A stretch of 64,000 bases of DNA from Flavihumibacter sp. UBA7668. Lineage in GTDB: Bacteria; Bacteroidota; Bacteroidia; Chitinophagales; Chitinophagaceae. The notes beneath the pieces were generated by a model. It had not been told where the DNA came from and ran no database searches. It saw only the letters and a program-made list of their open reading frames with translations. Shown in pieces: positions 34,473 through 45,152 of this stretch (position 1 is its first letter; each line of letters begins with the position of its first letter). Both the position numbers and the translations under genes were made by a program. The stretch lies in the NCBI RefSeq assembly GCF_002483205.1, contig NZ_DLHM01000004.1:652962-716961 (forward strand). Direction: 5' to 3'.

Positions 34473-34959
34473 TTTTTAACCAGCTTTCCTTTACCGGAAT
34501 TATCCATTTTTTTTCAAGTTCTGCTTTGGTGGCCACCAGATTATTGAAGTAACGTGTTTCTCCCGTAACAAATCCACCCTTTACTGCAGGAGCCAGTTGT
34601 GCCAGCGGAATCAATTGAACTTTGTCCTTCACTACAAAGGCAAGCAACTGCCGGTCGAACAGACTCACACCGAATTTTTCTTCAATAGCCTTGATCATAC
34701 GAACTGAACTGTCTGTAGAACAGCCACTCACACCGGTTTGTGTTTCATCGGCCATCAACACAATAAACTGCCCAAAAAACAGATTGGCATACCCTTTTAC
34801 CGGTTCTCCATGGGCTTGCCACTGATCGGTAAATGCTTGAAAAATTTTTTCCAGCTCCAGCGCTTCGATGATGCCAAAAATCCGGTTGCTCTGGTAAATC
34901 CAAACCCGGGAGCTGCCATCAAAATTGGCAGGTAATATAGATTGGTAATCAAGATTCAT
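34447..34959 (-). CDS. Conserved Bacteroidota hypothetical protein
   Basis: The product is a 170-residue soluble protein with no signal peptide. Its conserved-looking segments are SSRVWIYQSNRIF near the N-terminus, FFGQFIVLMADETQTGVSGCSTDSSVRMI in the middle, and the C-terminal phrases FNNLVATKAEL and WIIPVKESWLKTKL. I recognise this pattern from short Bacteroidota proteins sometimes labelled ABC transporter ATPase. That label is not supported, because there is no Walker A motif. The invariant-looking GCS at about residues 78-80 may be functional. No function is assigned. Confidence 0.78.
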   Translation of the reverse strand: MNLDYQSILPANFDGSSRVWIYQSNRIFGIIEALELEKIFQAFTDQWQAHGEPVKGYANLFFGQFIVLMADETQTGVSGCSTDSSVRMIKAIEEKFGVSLFDRQLLAFVVKDKVQLIPLAQLAPAVKGGFVTGETRYFNNLVATKAELEKKWIIPVKESWLKTKLPLEKA

Positions 34960-35016
34960 ATGGCAAAGGTAGGGAGAGTTCGATGATCTTTCAGGAATGT
35001 ACTATTTTGCAGATGT

Positions 35017-38000
35017 ATGTTATTCAGAACCAGCCTGCTATTCTTAATTATTGGGTTTGCCATAACCGGATCTGCGCAATCCAGACAATACAATTTTTCA
35101 CAATTGGATATCTATTCGGGCTTATCCAATAATCAGGTAAATACGATTTTAAGAGATCAGCAGGGGTTTCTTTGGTTAGGTACCATGTCTGGTCTCAATC
35201 GATTCGACGGCTCCGATCTTAAACAGTTTCGCACGAGCCAGGGAAATCCAACCAGTCTGGTTGATAATAATGTAAGCGGATTGTATGAATTACCCGGACA
35301 TGAAATATGGGTAATGACGCGAAAACAACCTTGCATTTATAATGCAAAAACAGAACAGTTCAACCCCGATTATCAGGGTTGGCTAAAAGAACGCCAATTA
35401 CCTATCGACTCACTGATCCAAATAGAACGGGGACGGTCTGGCAGCTATTGGTTTTTGTTCAATCAATCTGGCTTATTCCAAATCAATCCTGCAGAAGCTG
35501 GCGCCAAAAAATTCTTCACGGCTACTAAACAAAGCCGATCTATCCAACCAACCAGTTTTAAGGAAACAAAGAATGGTAAAATATGGCTGGTATATAAGGA
35601 TGGATTACTGGAAAAGCGATCCATACAAACTGGCCAGGTGGAATACAGCAGTTATGACCTGGACGAAGTGAATCCGGGGGAATTCGATTACCGGCTTTTT
35701 GCAGATTCAGCCGGACAACCCTGGATTTATGCTGCCAATACACCCAATGGTATTTTTTACTTACAGGAAAACGAACAACTGGTACGTATAAACGAAAACA
35801 CCCAACCCCTGCAATTGAATAATGACCTGATTACCGGCGTTCTGGAGGATAGGGATGGAAATATCTGGCTTTCGACGGATCATGGCGGAATTAACCTTAT
35901 AAATCGGGCCAAGGCGACTGTACGTTATCTGACAAATGATCCTCTCAATCCTAAATCCATTGCACAGAATAGTATTCTCACCATGCACCAGGACAGAGAG
36001 GGCATTATTTGGCTTGGAACCTATAAACAGGGCGCCAGTTATTACAATGCAAACCTGCTGCAATTTCAACATATCCATCATCAGGAAGCTATCCCCGGTA
36101 GCCTGCCATTTGACGATGTGAATCGTTTTGTAGAAGATCATCAGGGAAATTTATGGATCGGTACCAATGGAGGCGGATTGATTTATTATGATCGTCAGCA
36201 GCAGTCCTTCAAACGATACCTGCATGATCCTTCAAATCCTGCCAGTCTCAGTAACAATGTAGTGGTCAGTTTACTCGTAGATCATACTAACCGCCTTTGG
36301 GTAGGTACCTATTTTGGCGGACTTTCGACCTTTGATGGAAAACAGTTTACACACTACCGTCACATTGAAGGTAATGCTGGTAGTCTGAGCGATAATCGGG
36401 TATGGGAAATCTATCAGGATCGGCAAAATCGAATTTGGGTAGGTACCCTGAATGGAGGACTGAATCTTTGGGAGGAGGACCGACAACATTTTACCCATTT
36501 TTCAAAGGAATCCGTTAAGGAACCGGCACTGATTGATAATTATATCTCTTCCATCTTAGAAGACCGTATCGGAAACTTTTGGATTGGAACCGCATCAGGA
36601 ATTACTGTTCTGTCGAACAACCTTAAATCAGTCAGACATTATCGATACAATGCGGATAGTTCGGGAAGTCTTAGTAATAATAATGTAATCAGCATATTAG
36701 AAGATAAAAAAGGTCGAATCTGGATTGGAACCAGAGAAGGATTAAATCTGTTTCAGCCGGCCACTAACAGTTTTCAGCATTTTACCCAGACAGACGGACT
36801 TCCTGATAATTCCATTCTAACCCTAACTGAAGACCGGCAACATTTGATCTGGATCAGTACACCCAATGGTCTCTGTAAAATAAAGGCGAATGGCCTGGAA
36901 GAGGACAGGGTGTCCCTGACTGTTATCAAATATGATGAATCCAATAATCTACAAGGACGTGAGTTTAATGAAAATGCGGCGCTATTAAGTTCTAAGGGAG
37001 AAATAATACTTGGAGGGCCTAATGGGTTTAATATAATACAACCGAATCTTTTAAATCAGCAGGCCCGGATTGCTCCGGTTCTAATTACCGGGTTACAGGT
37101 TTATAACGAGCCAGTGGAAGTTGGCACAAAAAAGAATGGACGGGTAGTATTACCTTTTTCAATTACTGAATTGGAAGAATTGATTCTAACACATCGGGAT
37201 AATATATTCTCCATAGAATTTGCTTTACTTGATTTTTCGGGTACCCCTAACCGGTTTGCATATCAACTGGAAGGGTTTAATGAGGATTGGTTGTATACTG
37301 ATCAGAAGCAGCGTCGGGTTACCTATACCAATCTTGATCCGGGTTCTTATACATTTCGGGTTAAAGCTCTGAACAATCAGGGAGAGTGGTCTGAAATAAA
37401 ATCACTTAAAATCCGTATGAAGCCGCCCTTCTGGCTAACTCCGGTGGCCTATATGCTCTATTTCTTATTTGTAGTGGGATTGCTTTGGTTAGGACGAAGG
37501 ATTATCATTGAGAGAGCGCGCATGCGGTTTGCGGTGCAGCAGCAGAAACGGGAAGCGGAGCGAATGCAGGCAATTGACCGCCTGAAAACAAAGTTTTTTA
37601 CCAATGTTAGTCATGAATTCCGAACTCCGCTTAGTCTTATTCTTGCTCCTCTGGATAAAATCATTCATCAAACTATTCAGCCGGAGCAGAAAAAACAATT
37701 ACATCTTGTCCAAAGAAATGCAAAACGATTATTAAATCTGGTTAACCAGCTCCTGGATTTCCGAAAGATGGAAGTAGAAGAAATCCGCTTACATGCTTCG
37801 ATTGGTGATATTATTGGATTTGTAAAGGAGATCAGTTATTCTTTCACAGATATTGCGGAAAAAAAATCCATTCAATTTTCTTTTGAGTCCGGGCAGGATC
37901 ATCTGGAAATGTATTTTGATAAGGATAAGATGGAGAAAATTCTGTTTAATCTTCTTTCTAACGCATATAAGTATACACCAGACAAGGGAACCGTTTCTGT

Positions 38001-39084
38001 TGGGATCAAAATGATAAAAGAGGATGTGCCTGAGCAGTTGGTCATTACTATTTCAGATTCGGGCATTGGCATTGCGGCTGATCAGCAGGATCGGATATTT
38101 GAACGTTTTTTTCAGTCGGAATTGCCGGAGAATATGGTGAATCAGGGAACTGGTATCGGATTAGCCATCACCCGTGAATTTGTAAAATTGCATCAGGGTA
38201 GCATCCATGTTAAAAGCGAGCCGGATAAAGGAACCAGTTTTATTGTCTGTATTCCGGTGCGAAAAATAAATACCGGCCTGACTAATCCGGAACTTCATCA
38301 ACCTGTTCATTCGGACGAAACGGTAAAGGACCGAAAAACCATCCTGATCGTAGAAGACAATGAAGACCTGCGCTTTTATCTGAAGGATAACCTTCAATTC
38401 ATTTACAATGTGGTGGAAGCGGTAAATGGCAGGCAGGGCTGGGATCTTGTTAAAAGTCGTAACCCTGATCTTGTTGTGAGCGATATCATGATGCCGGAAT
38501 TGAATGGAATAGAGCTGGCCAGGTTAATTAAAGGCGAAACAGCAACTGCCCATGTCCCGGTTATATTACTGACAGCCATGGGGAGTGAGGAAAAGCAATT
38601 AGAAGGATATCAAATTGGAATTAATGATTATATAACCAAGCCATTCACCTTTGAAATCCTGGCTTCCCGGATTCAGAACTTGCTGGCACAGCAGAAGTTA
38701 CTGCAAAAACGTTTCCAGAAACAGCTGGAGGTAAACCCCAGTGATATTACGGTGACTCTGCTGGATGAAGAATTTATCCGACAGGCATTGTCGGTAATTG
38801 AACGACAAATGGATAATCCTGATTTTTCGGTGGAAGAATTCAGTCGTGAAATGAATATGAGCCGGGTAGCCCTTTACAAAAAATTGGTATCGCTAACCGG
38901 AAAGGCACCATTGGAATTTATCCGGTCGATCCGAATGAAACGGGCTGCTCAGTTATTAAAAAGTGGAAAAACGGTTTCGGAAATTGCGTATGAGGTCGGA
39001 TTTAATAATCCAAAACTATTTGCCCGGTATTTTAAAGAGGAATTTGGGGTCATTCCTTCCAAATATAAACAATCGGATACCTAA
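35017..39084 (+). CDS. Hybrid two-component system regulator (HTCS) of the adjacent PUL
   Basis: This 1355-residue one-piece sensor and regulator has a signal peptide (about 1-20). A periplasmic beta-propeller pair built of two-component-propeller repeats follows (about 25-690, with many copies of W(I/L)GT...GL...). Next come a Y_Y_Y domain (about 735-800), one membrane helix (about 809-828), HisKA with H866 (NVSHEFRTPLS), HATPase (about 965-1080), a receiver with D1156 (VVSDIMMPELNG), and an AraC-type HTH (about 1265-1352). HTCS proteins bind oligosaccharides in the periplasm and switch on the neighbouring polysaccharide locus. Here the GH31/SusC/SusD genes follow on the same strand after 87 bp. 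All catalytic motifs look intact. Confidence 0.95.
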   Translation: MLFRTSLLFLIIGFAITGSAQSRQYNFSQLDIYSGLSNNQVNTILRDQQGFLWLGTMSGLNRFDGSDLKQFRTSQGNPTSLVDNNVSGLYELPGHEIWVMTRKQPCIYNAKTEQFNPDYQGWLKERQLPIDSLIQIERGRSGSYWFLFNQSGLFQINPAEAGAKKFFTATKQSRSIQPTSFKETKNGKIWLVYKDGLLEKRSIQTGQVEYSSYDLDEVNPGEFDYRLFADSAGQPWIYAANTPNGIFYLQENEQLVRINENTQPLQLNNDLITGVLEDRDGNIWLSTDHGGINLINRAKATVRYLTNDPLNPKSIAQNSILTMHQDREGIIWLGTYKQGASYYNANLLQFQHIHHQEAIPGSLPFDDVNRFVEDHQGNLWIGTNGGGLIYYDRQQQSFKRYLHDPSNPASLSNNVVVSLLVDHTNRLWVGTYFGGLSTFDGKQFTHYRHIEGNAGSLSDNRVWEIYQDRQNRIWVGTLNGGLNLWEEDRQHFTHFSKESVKEPALIDNYISSILEDRIGNFWIGTASGITVLSNNLKSVRHYRYNADSSGSLSNNNVISILEDKKGRIWIGTREGLNLFQPATNSFQHFTQTDGLPDNSILTLTEDRQHLIWISTPNGLCKIKANGLEEDRVSLTVIKYDESNNLQGREFNENAALLSSKGEIILGGPNGFNIIQPNLLNQQARIAPVLITGLQVYNEPVEVGTKKNGRVVLPFSITELEELILTHRDNIFSIEFALLDFSGTPNRFAYQLEGFNEDWLYTDQKQRRVTYTNLDPGSYTFRVKALNNQGEWSEIKSLKIRMKPPFWLTPVAYMLYFLFVVGLLWLGRRIIIERARMRFAVQQQKREAERMQAIDRLKTKFFTNVSHEFRTPLSLILAPLDKIIHQTIQPEQKKQLHLVQRNAKRLLNLVNQLLDFRKMEVEEIRLHASIGDIIGFVKEISYSFTDIAEKKSIQFSFESGQDHLEMYFDKDKMEKILFNLLSNAYKYTPDKGTVSVGIKMIKEDVPEQLVITISDSGIGIAADQQDRIFERFFQSELPENMVNQGTGIGLAITREFVKLHQGSIHVKSEPDKGTSFIVCIPVRKINTGLTNPELHQPVHSDETVKDRKTILIVEDNEDLRFYLKDNLQFIYNVVEAVNGRQGWDLVKSRNPDLVVSDIMMPELNGIELARLIKGETATAHVPVILLTAMGSEEKQLEGYQIGINDYITKPFTFEILASRIQNLLAQQKLLQKRFQKQLEVNPSDITVTLLDEEFIRQALSVIERQMDNPDFSVEEFSREMNMSRVALYKKLVSLTGKAPLEFIRSIRMKRAAQLLKSGKTVSEIAYEVGFNNPKLFARYFKEEFGVIPSKYKQSDT

Positions 39085-39171
39085 TCGTTATCAAAGGACA
39101 CCCCTGTAAAACACAGTCCCAGTCTAGCTTTATGGCGAATTGTTTTCTATCACCAAAGAAATGTTTGCCAT

Positions 39172-42027
39172 ATGAGGAGTATTTCACTCATCCTCTTTTT
39201 TCTGCTGCTGGGCGGCCTGATCCGGACACTGGGGAGTGGTCCGGTACCCTATAAAAAAACGGAAAAGGGTGTAATAGTTTTCACCGATCCACAGATTACC
39301 GGCCAATCCGGAGCCGTTCAACTGGAAGTTATTTCGGATAAAATAATCCGGGTGCTTGCTGCTCCGGGTAAACAATTTTCAACTGAGCAGAGCCTGGTTG
39401 TACTGCCTTTTGAAAAGCCTTACCAAAACTGGACCATCGAAGAAAGCGGCGAAGAGCTGGTGCTTAAAACGGCCTTCCTCAAAGCAGTGGTTCACCTGAA
39501 ATCAGGTGTTGTTAGCTTTTATGATGCAACGGGAAAAATACTTCTTTCTGAAAAAAAACCGGGTGGCCGGCAATTTGAACCGGTTGTTTATGAAGGGCAA
39601 CCTTCCCATCAATTGACCCAATCATTTATGGGACGGCCAGAGGAAGCCTGGTATGGGCTGGGGCAACACCAGGATGGGGTTTTCAACTATCGCGGAAGGC
39701 AGGTTTATTTTTTTCAGAATAATACCGAGGTAGCGATTCCCTTTCTGATTTCTACTAATGGATATGGAATTTTATGGGATAATTATTCATTAACAACTGC
39801 TGGAGATATCCGTCCATTTCGACCACTTTCCGCTTTCGAATTAACAGATCAGAAGGGCCTGAAGGGTTGGCTAACTGCTTCTTATTACAACGCGCAAACT
39901 GCGGAAAAGCCTGCCTTGCAAAGAGCCGAATCGGCAATAACAATGGAGTTTTTGGGAGATTCCAAACAGGCACTACCTGTAGCATTTAAGCCCGAGCAGG
40001 GTAAAGTTGTCTGGGAGGGAAGTATTTCTTCAGGTTTTACCGGCTTACATCAGTTTAAACTTACCTATGGAGGTACCATCCGCCTATGGATTGATGGAAA
40101 AGAGGTGTTGAATCGCTGGAGAAAAGCCTGGAATCCTGCGCCGGCATTATTGGATATTCCGCTTGAAAGGAATAAACCGGCTCAAATCAAACTGGAATGG
40201 ATACCCGAAGGTTCCGAATCCTATTGTTCCTTTAAATGGCTGGAGCCATTGCCAGAAAAGGATAAGGATCAGTTTTCATTTTTGTCGGAAGCAGGTAAGC
40301 AGGTAGATTATTATTTCATTCACGGAAATACCATGGATGAAATAATTGCAGGTTACCGGCAATTAAGTGGAAAAGCCACGCTTGTTCCCAAATGGGCATT
40401 GGGCTTCTGGCAAAGCCGGGAGCGATATAAAACCCAGGAAGAATTATTGGAGGTGGTGAAAGAATTCAGAAAACGTAAAATTCCGCTTGATAATATCGTA
40501 TTGGACTGGAGTTATTGGAAAGAAAACCAATGGGGTAGTCAGGAGTTTGATGAGAGCCGGTTTCCCTCTCCGGACAGTCTGATAAATACCCTTCACAATG
40601 ATTATAATACCCGATTCATGATTTCGGTTTGGCCAAAATTTTATGAAGGTATAAAGGCGTATAAATCTTTTGAGGAGAAAGGGTGGCTTTATCCAAGGAA
40701 TGTGGCAGATCGTCAGCGGGACTGGATTGGCAAAGGATACGTCTCCACGTTTTATGATGCATTTAACCCGGAAGCCCGCCAGGGATTTTGGGATCTGATT
40801 CAAAAAAATATTTATTCAAAAGGAATTGATGCCTGGTGGATGGATGCGAGTGAACCAGATATTCTTTCCAATGTTTCGCCTGAAAAAAGGAAGCTGCAGA
40901 TGAGCGGAACCAGCCTCGGACCTGCTGCAGAATGGCTGAATGCCTATCCATTGCAAAATGCAAAAGGAATCTATGAAGGGCAGCGGAGTATTGATTCCAA
41001 TAAACGGGTTTTTCTGCTTACCAGATCCGGATTTGCAGGCTCTCAAAGATATGCAGCAACCATTTGGAGTGGCGATATTGGATCTACCTGGTTTGATATG
41101 AAAACGCAGATTGCAGCCGGTATAAATTTTTCGATGTCCGGATTGCCTTATTGGACAATGGATATCGGTGGCTTTGTTGTGCCAAAGCGATTTGAACAAC
41201 CAGGAACAGAAGATCTGGAAGAATGGCGTGAACTCAATACACGTTGGTTCCAGTTCGGAGCATTTGTACCCTTGTTTCGTTCACATGGTCAATATCCTTT
41301 CCGAGAGCTTTATAATATCGCTCCTGAAACACATTTGGCTTATAAAAGTATGGTGGATTATATTAACCTGCGCTATCGGCTGATGCCTTATATCTATACC
41401 ATTGCCGGCCAGTCTTATCACCAGGATTATACGATGATGCGTGGTCTAGTAATGGATTTCCCAAAAGATACCCTTGTTCAATCAATCGGAGACCAGTATA
41501 TGTTTGGTCCATCTATTCTCATAAGTCCGGTTGTTGAATACGGACAGCGATTGCGGCCGGTTTACCTGCCATCCGGCCAGGGATGGTATGAATTTTATAC
41601 GGGGAAATATCATACAGGCGGACAAACAATCACTGCTGATGCCCCATATGAACGCATGCCAATTTTTGTGAAGGAAGGGTCGATTATTCCAATAGGACCA
41701 GCACTTCAATATACCGGTCAGAAGGTAGCGGATACCATCACGCTATTTGTTTATCGCGGTAGCGATGCCAGCTTTGAATTATATGAGGATGAGGAATTGA
41801 ATTACGGGTATGAAAAGGGCAGATTTAGTAAGATTCCAATAATATATGAAGAGGCTTCTGGGAAACTTACCATCGGTAAAAGATCGGGTGAATTCCCTGG
41901 AATGCTGAAGAAACGGGTTTTCCGGATAATATCCATTCAGCCGAATAAACCAACGGGATTCAATCCGAATGCCAAAGTCTACCGGACACGCACATACGAA
42001 GGAGAAAAACTAACGATTCAATTCTGA
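39172..42027 (+). CDS. GH31 alpha-glycosidase (alpha-xylosidase-like) with PA14-like insert
   Basis: This 951-residue exported glycosidase has an N-terminal signal (about 1-20) and a galactose-mutarotase-like N-domain. A PA14-like beta domain is inserted at about 270-365 (GGTIRLWIDGKEVLNRW). The GH31 barrel has the nucleophile motif AWWMDASEPD (D558) and the acid/base motif WSGDIGSTWFD (D635). The WWMDASEPD form and the PA14 insert resemble characterised alpha-xylosidases that act on xyloglucan oligosaccharides, but other alpha-glycosidase activities exist in GH31. It is 11 bp upstream of susC and is the only glycoside hydrolase in the locus. Confidence 0.93.
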   Translation: MRSISLILFFLLLGGLIRTLGSGPVPYKKTEKGVIVFTDPQITGQSGAVQLEVISDKIIRVLAAPGKQFSTEQSLVVLPFEKPYQNWTIEESGEELVLKTAFLKAVVHLKSGVVSFYDATGKILLSEKKPGGRQFEPVVYEGQPSHQLTQSFMGRPEEAWYGLGQHQDGVFNYRGRQVYFFQNNTEVAIPFLISTNGYGILWDNYSLTTAGDIRPFRPLSAFELTDQKGLKGWLTASYYNAQTAEKPALQRAESAITMEFLGDSKQALPVAFKPEQGKVVWEGSISSGFTGLHQFKLTYGGTIRLWIDGKEVLNRWRKAWNPAPALLDIPLERNKPAQIKLEWIPEGSESYCSFKWLEPLPEKDKDQFSFLSEAGKQVDYYFIHGNTMDEIIAGYRQLSGKATLVPKWALGFWQSRERYKTQEELLEVVKEFRKRKIPLDNIVLDWSYWKENQWGSQEFDESRFPSPDSLINTLHNDYNTRFMISVWPKFYEGIKAYKSFEEKGWLYPRNVADRQRDWIGKGYVSTFYDAFNPEARQGFWDLIQKNIYSKGIDAWWMDASEPDILSNVSPEKRKLQMSGTSLGPAAEWLNAYPLQNAKGIYEGQRSIDSNKRVFLLTRSGFAGSQRYAATIWSGDIGSTWFDMKTQIAAGINFSMSGLPYWTMDIGGFVVPKRFEQPGTEDLEEWRELNTRWFQFGAFVPLFRSHGQYPFRELYNIAPETHLAYKSMVDYINLRYRLMPYIYTIAGQSYHQDYTMMRGLVMDFPKDTLVQSIGDQYMFGPSILISPVVEYGQRLRPVYLPSGQGWYEFYTGKYHTGGQTITADAPYERMPIFVKEGSIIPIGPALQYTGQKVADTITLFVYRGSDASFELYEDEELNYGYEKGRFSKIPIIYEEASGKLTIGKRSGEFPGMLKKRVFRIISIQPNKPTGFNPNAKVYRTRTYEGEKLTIQF

Positions 42028-42038
42028 TAATTAAATAC

Positions 42039-45000
42039 ATGCAAATGAAAGCAACCAAAACGATGCAGCAATTGCCATGGCTGTTATGGATGGGCCTGTT
42101 TCTGCTCTTCCTTAACATCCAGATCCAGGCTCAGGTGAGCAGGGTCAATGGAAAAATTACGAGTAAAAAATCAAGTACAACACTGGCAGGTGCAACTATA
42201 ACGGTAAAGGGTACCGGAAAATCGGTTAGCACCGATGAATCTGGGCGCTTTTCCATTGATGCAACAACCGGTGATGTATTGGTGATCAGTTTTATTGGAC
42301 ATCAGCAACAGGAGGTTGTGGTAGGTAGTTCTGCCGAAATCGGGATACAGCTTGTTGAAGCTGATACCCGGATGGATGAAGTAGTAGTAATCGGGTATGG
42401 AATACAAAAGAAAAAATTACTAACAGGAGCTAATTTGACAGTCAGGGGAGATGATATACAAAAGCAAAGCACCACAGATGCCTTACAGGCCTTACAGGGT
42501 CAGGCGCCGGGTGTGCAAATTACAACTACCTCTGGTCAGCCCGGGTCAGGTATGAATGTAATCATCCGGGGTAAGGGAACTATTGGTAATGCCAGTCCGC
42601 TTTATATTGTGGATGGTGTTTATTCCAATGATATTTCTTACCTGAACCCGGCGGATATTCAATCCATTGATGTGCTGAAGGATGCCGCTTCCGCTGCCAT
42701 TTATGGATCGCAGGCGGCTAATGGGGTAATTCTGGTAACAACAAAAACAGGACGCATCAATCAGGCTCCGCAGATAACACTGGATCTTTTTTATGGAGTG
42801 CAAAATGCGCCTCAGAAAGCTGACTTACTGAATGCAAAAGAGTATGCTACAATCATGAACGAGGCTGCCATCAATTCTGGTAAAAGTCCCTATTTCACCA
42901 ATGATCAGATTGACATCTTACCTGTTAATACCAATTGGCTGGATGAGATGTTTGTAAAAAATGCCATTACACAGAACTATGTTCTGGGAATTCAGGGAGG
43001 TGGCGGTAGCTCGATTTATTCAACTTCACTAGCTTACACCGGTCAGGAAGGAATAGTAGGGGGAAGGGATCAATCTAATTTTCAACGCACCACTTTCCGG
43101 ATAAATTCAGAACACGGGCTGTTGAAAAATGTGCTTAAAATTGGGCAGCATCTGACCTTCAATTACCAAAAATCCAATGGAATTGGGGTGGGTAATCAAT
43201 ATAATAATACCCTGCGTTCAGCATTCAATACAAGTCCATTTGTAGCCATGTATGATGAGGATGGAAACTTCTTTGACAATAGCAATTCAACCTGGAATAA
43301 TGGAGAAGCAAATCCTTATGCGGAAATGGTGTTTAATAACCAGAACAGAAATAATAACCAGCGCCTTTTTGGTGATGTATATCTTTTATTTGAGCCAATA
43401 AAGGGACTGAAATTTCGCAGCAGTTTGGGGGTTAATATGGGCTTCAATGAAAGTCGATCGTACACTCCTGAGTATAAATTATCCATTTATTCTTTCAGCG
43501 ATTTTACCTGGTCAGCCCAATCCATGGGCAGAAGCCAGAGTTTACAGTTTGACAATTTGCTGAGTTATTCCTTCAACCTGAAAGGTGATCATCAATTTGA
43601 TATAATGGCTGGAAGTTCTGCCCTGAAATCAGAAGGTTCGGGATTGTATGGCAGAAATCGCGACCTGGTTTTTTCCGGGCTTAAATATGCCTGGTTATCC
43701 AATGCAAGTAATACGGATGGAACCAATATCACATTAACCGGATCTCCATGGGAGGATGCATTGATGTCTTATTTCGGGCGATTGCAATATAACTTCAGAG
43801 AGAAATATTTATTTAATGCAACTTTCCGGGGAGATGGTTCCAGCAAATTTGATGCGGCTAACCGTTGGGGTTATTTCCCTTCTTTTTCTGCAGGATGGGT
43901 TGTGTCGAAAGAGAATTTCATGTTAAGCTCAAATTGGTTTGATTTCCTGAAGCTAAGGGCCAGCTGGGGGCAGGTCGGCAATCAAAACATTGCCGGATAT
44001 CAGTTTTTGACACCGATTAGTTTTACTAATGCCAATTATACATTTGGGAATGTGGAAGGCGTTCTTAGTCCGGGTGCTTATCCAAACAGGTTAGGAAATC
44101 CGGGGATCACCTGGGAAACTTCTGAGCAGATAAATATTGGATTGGATGCAACAATCAAAGGAAAATTCAATTTCACCCTGGATTATTATATAAAAGATAC
44201 CAAGGACTGGTTACTGGTTGCTCCGGTATTGGCAACAGCAGGTGCCGATGCTCCTTTTATCAATGGTGGGGATGTTCGAAATGCCGGCGTAGAGCTGGCC
44301 ATCCAATACCGGAATAAAATTGGTGAACTGAATTACAATATTGGAGTGAATGGTGCATACAATAAAAACAGGATTGGAAATATTCCGACCCAGGACAATA
44401 TCATTCATGGAAATACGAATTCGCTTTATGCCAATTCTTTGGAGTTTTACCGGGCCGAAAATGGATTTCCTGTTGGGTATTTCTGGGGTTTAAAAACAGA
44501 TGGGATTTTCCAGACGGAAGAAGAAGTACTTGCCAATAATAAAGGCGGTCAGTTGGTACAACCGAATGCCATGCCCGGAGATGTCCGTTATGTTGATCTG
44601 AATGGGGATGGTATGATCAATGATATGGATCGTACCCAGATTGGGGATCCCAATCCAGATTTCACTTTTGGCTTTACACTTGCAGCAGATTATAAGGGTT
44701 TTGATTTTTCTTTATTGGCCAGCGGTGTAATAGGAAATCAGCTCGTACAATCCTGGCGCAATCATTCCAGTGCCAAAACTAATTATACAGCAGCTATTCT
44801 GGATCGCTGGCATGGGCCTGGGTCTTCCGACAGGATGCCCAGAGTTACGGAAGATAACCGGAACTGGACGCAGTTTTCCGATCTGTATATTCATGATGGC
44901 GATTTTCTGCGGATAAGCAATATAACTCTGGGGTATGATTTGTCAAAGGCTTTCCGCAAACGATTCCTTAGCAAAGCGAGGGTATATGTTTCTGCGCTGA

Positions 45001-45134
45001 ACCTTTACACGTTTACCCGCTACAACGGAATGGATCCTGAAATTGGTTATGGTGAAGGATTTTCTTCAGGTGTTGACCTGGGGTATTATCCGCGTCCCAG
45101 AACTCTTATGCTAGGAGCAAATATTCGTTTTTAA
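42039..45134 (+). CDS. SusC/RagA-type TonB-dependent outer-membrane transporter
   Basis: SusC-type barrels import glycans across the outer membrane using TonB energy. This 1031-residue product has a signal peptide (ending IQAQ near residue 32) and a carboxypeptidase-regulatory-like domain (about 36-105). The SusC signature MDEVVVIGYGIQKKK follows, then a plug domain with the DALQGQAPGV and IIRGKGTIGNASPLYIVDGV phrases, and a C-terminal barrel ending in the aromatic LMLGANIRF. It is tightly linked to the GH31 gene upstream and to the SusD gene downstream. Confidence 0.96.
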   Translation: MQMKATKTMQQLPWLLWMGLFLLFLNIQIQAQVSRVNGKITSKKSSTTLAGATITVKGTGKSVSTDESGRFSIDATTGDVLVISFIGHQQQEVVVGSSAEIGIQLVEADTRMDEVVVIGYGIQKKKLLTGANLTVRGDDIQKQSTTDALQALQGQAPGVQITTTSGQPGSGMNVIIRGKGTIGNASPLYIVDGVYSNDISYLNPADIQSIDVLKDAASAAIYGSQAANGVILVTTKTGRINQAPQITLDLFYGVQNAPQKADLLNAKEYATIMNEAAINSGKSPYFTNDQIDILPVNTNWLDEMFVKNAITQNYVLGIQGGGGSSIYSTSLAYTGQEGIVGGRDQSNFQRTTFRINSEHGLLKNVLKIGQHLTFNYQKSNGIGVGNQYNNTLRSAFNTSPFVAMYDEDGNFFDNSNSTWNNGEANPYAEMVFNNQNRNNNQRLFGDVYLLFEPIKGLKFRSSLGVNMGFNESRSYTPEYKLSIYSFSDFTWSAQSMGRSQSLQFDNLLSYSFNLKGDHQFDIMAGSSALKSEGSGLYGRNRDLVFSGLKYAWLSNASNTDGTNITLTGSPWEDALMSYFGRLQYNFREKYLFNATFRGDGSSKFDAANRWGYFPSFSAGWVVSKENFMLSSNWFDFLKLRASWGQVGNQNIAGYQFLTPISFTNANYTFGNVEGVLSPGAYPNRLGNPGITWETSEQINIGLDATIKGKFNFTLDYYIKDTKDWLLVAPVLATAGADAPFINGGDVRNAGVELAIQYRNKIGELNYNIGVNGAYNKNRIGNIPTQDNIIHGNTNSLYANSLEFYRAENGFPVGYFWGLKTDGIFQTEEEVLANNKGGQLVQPNAMPGDVRYVDLNGDGMINDMDRTQIGDPNPDFTFGFTLAADYKGFDFSLLASGVIGNQLVQSWRNHSSAKTNYTAAILDRWHGPGSSDRMPRVTEDNRNWTQFSDLYIHDGDFLRISNITLGYDLSKAFRKRFLSKARVYVSALNLYTFTRYNGMDPEIGYGEGFSSGVDLGYYPRPRTLMLGANIRF

Positions 45135-45152
45135 TAAATGCAAAGAAGAACC

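Noticed and set aside
34447..34959. ABC transporter ATPase label for the 170-residue protein
   Set aside because: There is no Walker A, signature or Walker B motif; the label is a known type of mis-annotation.
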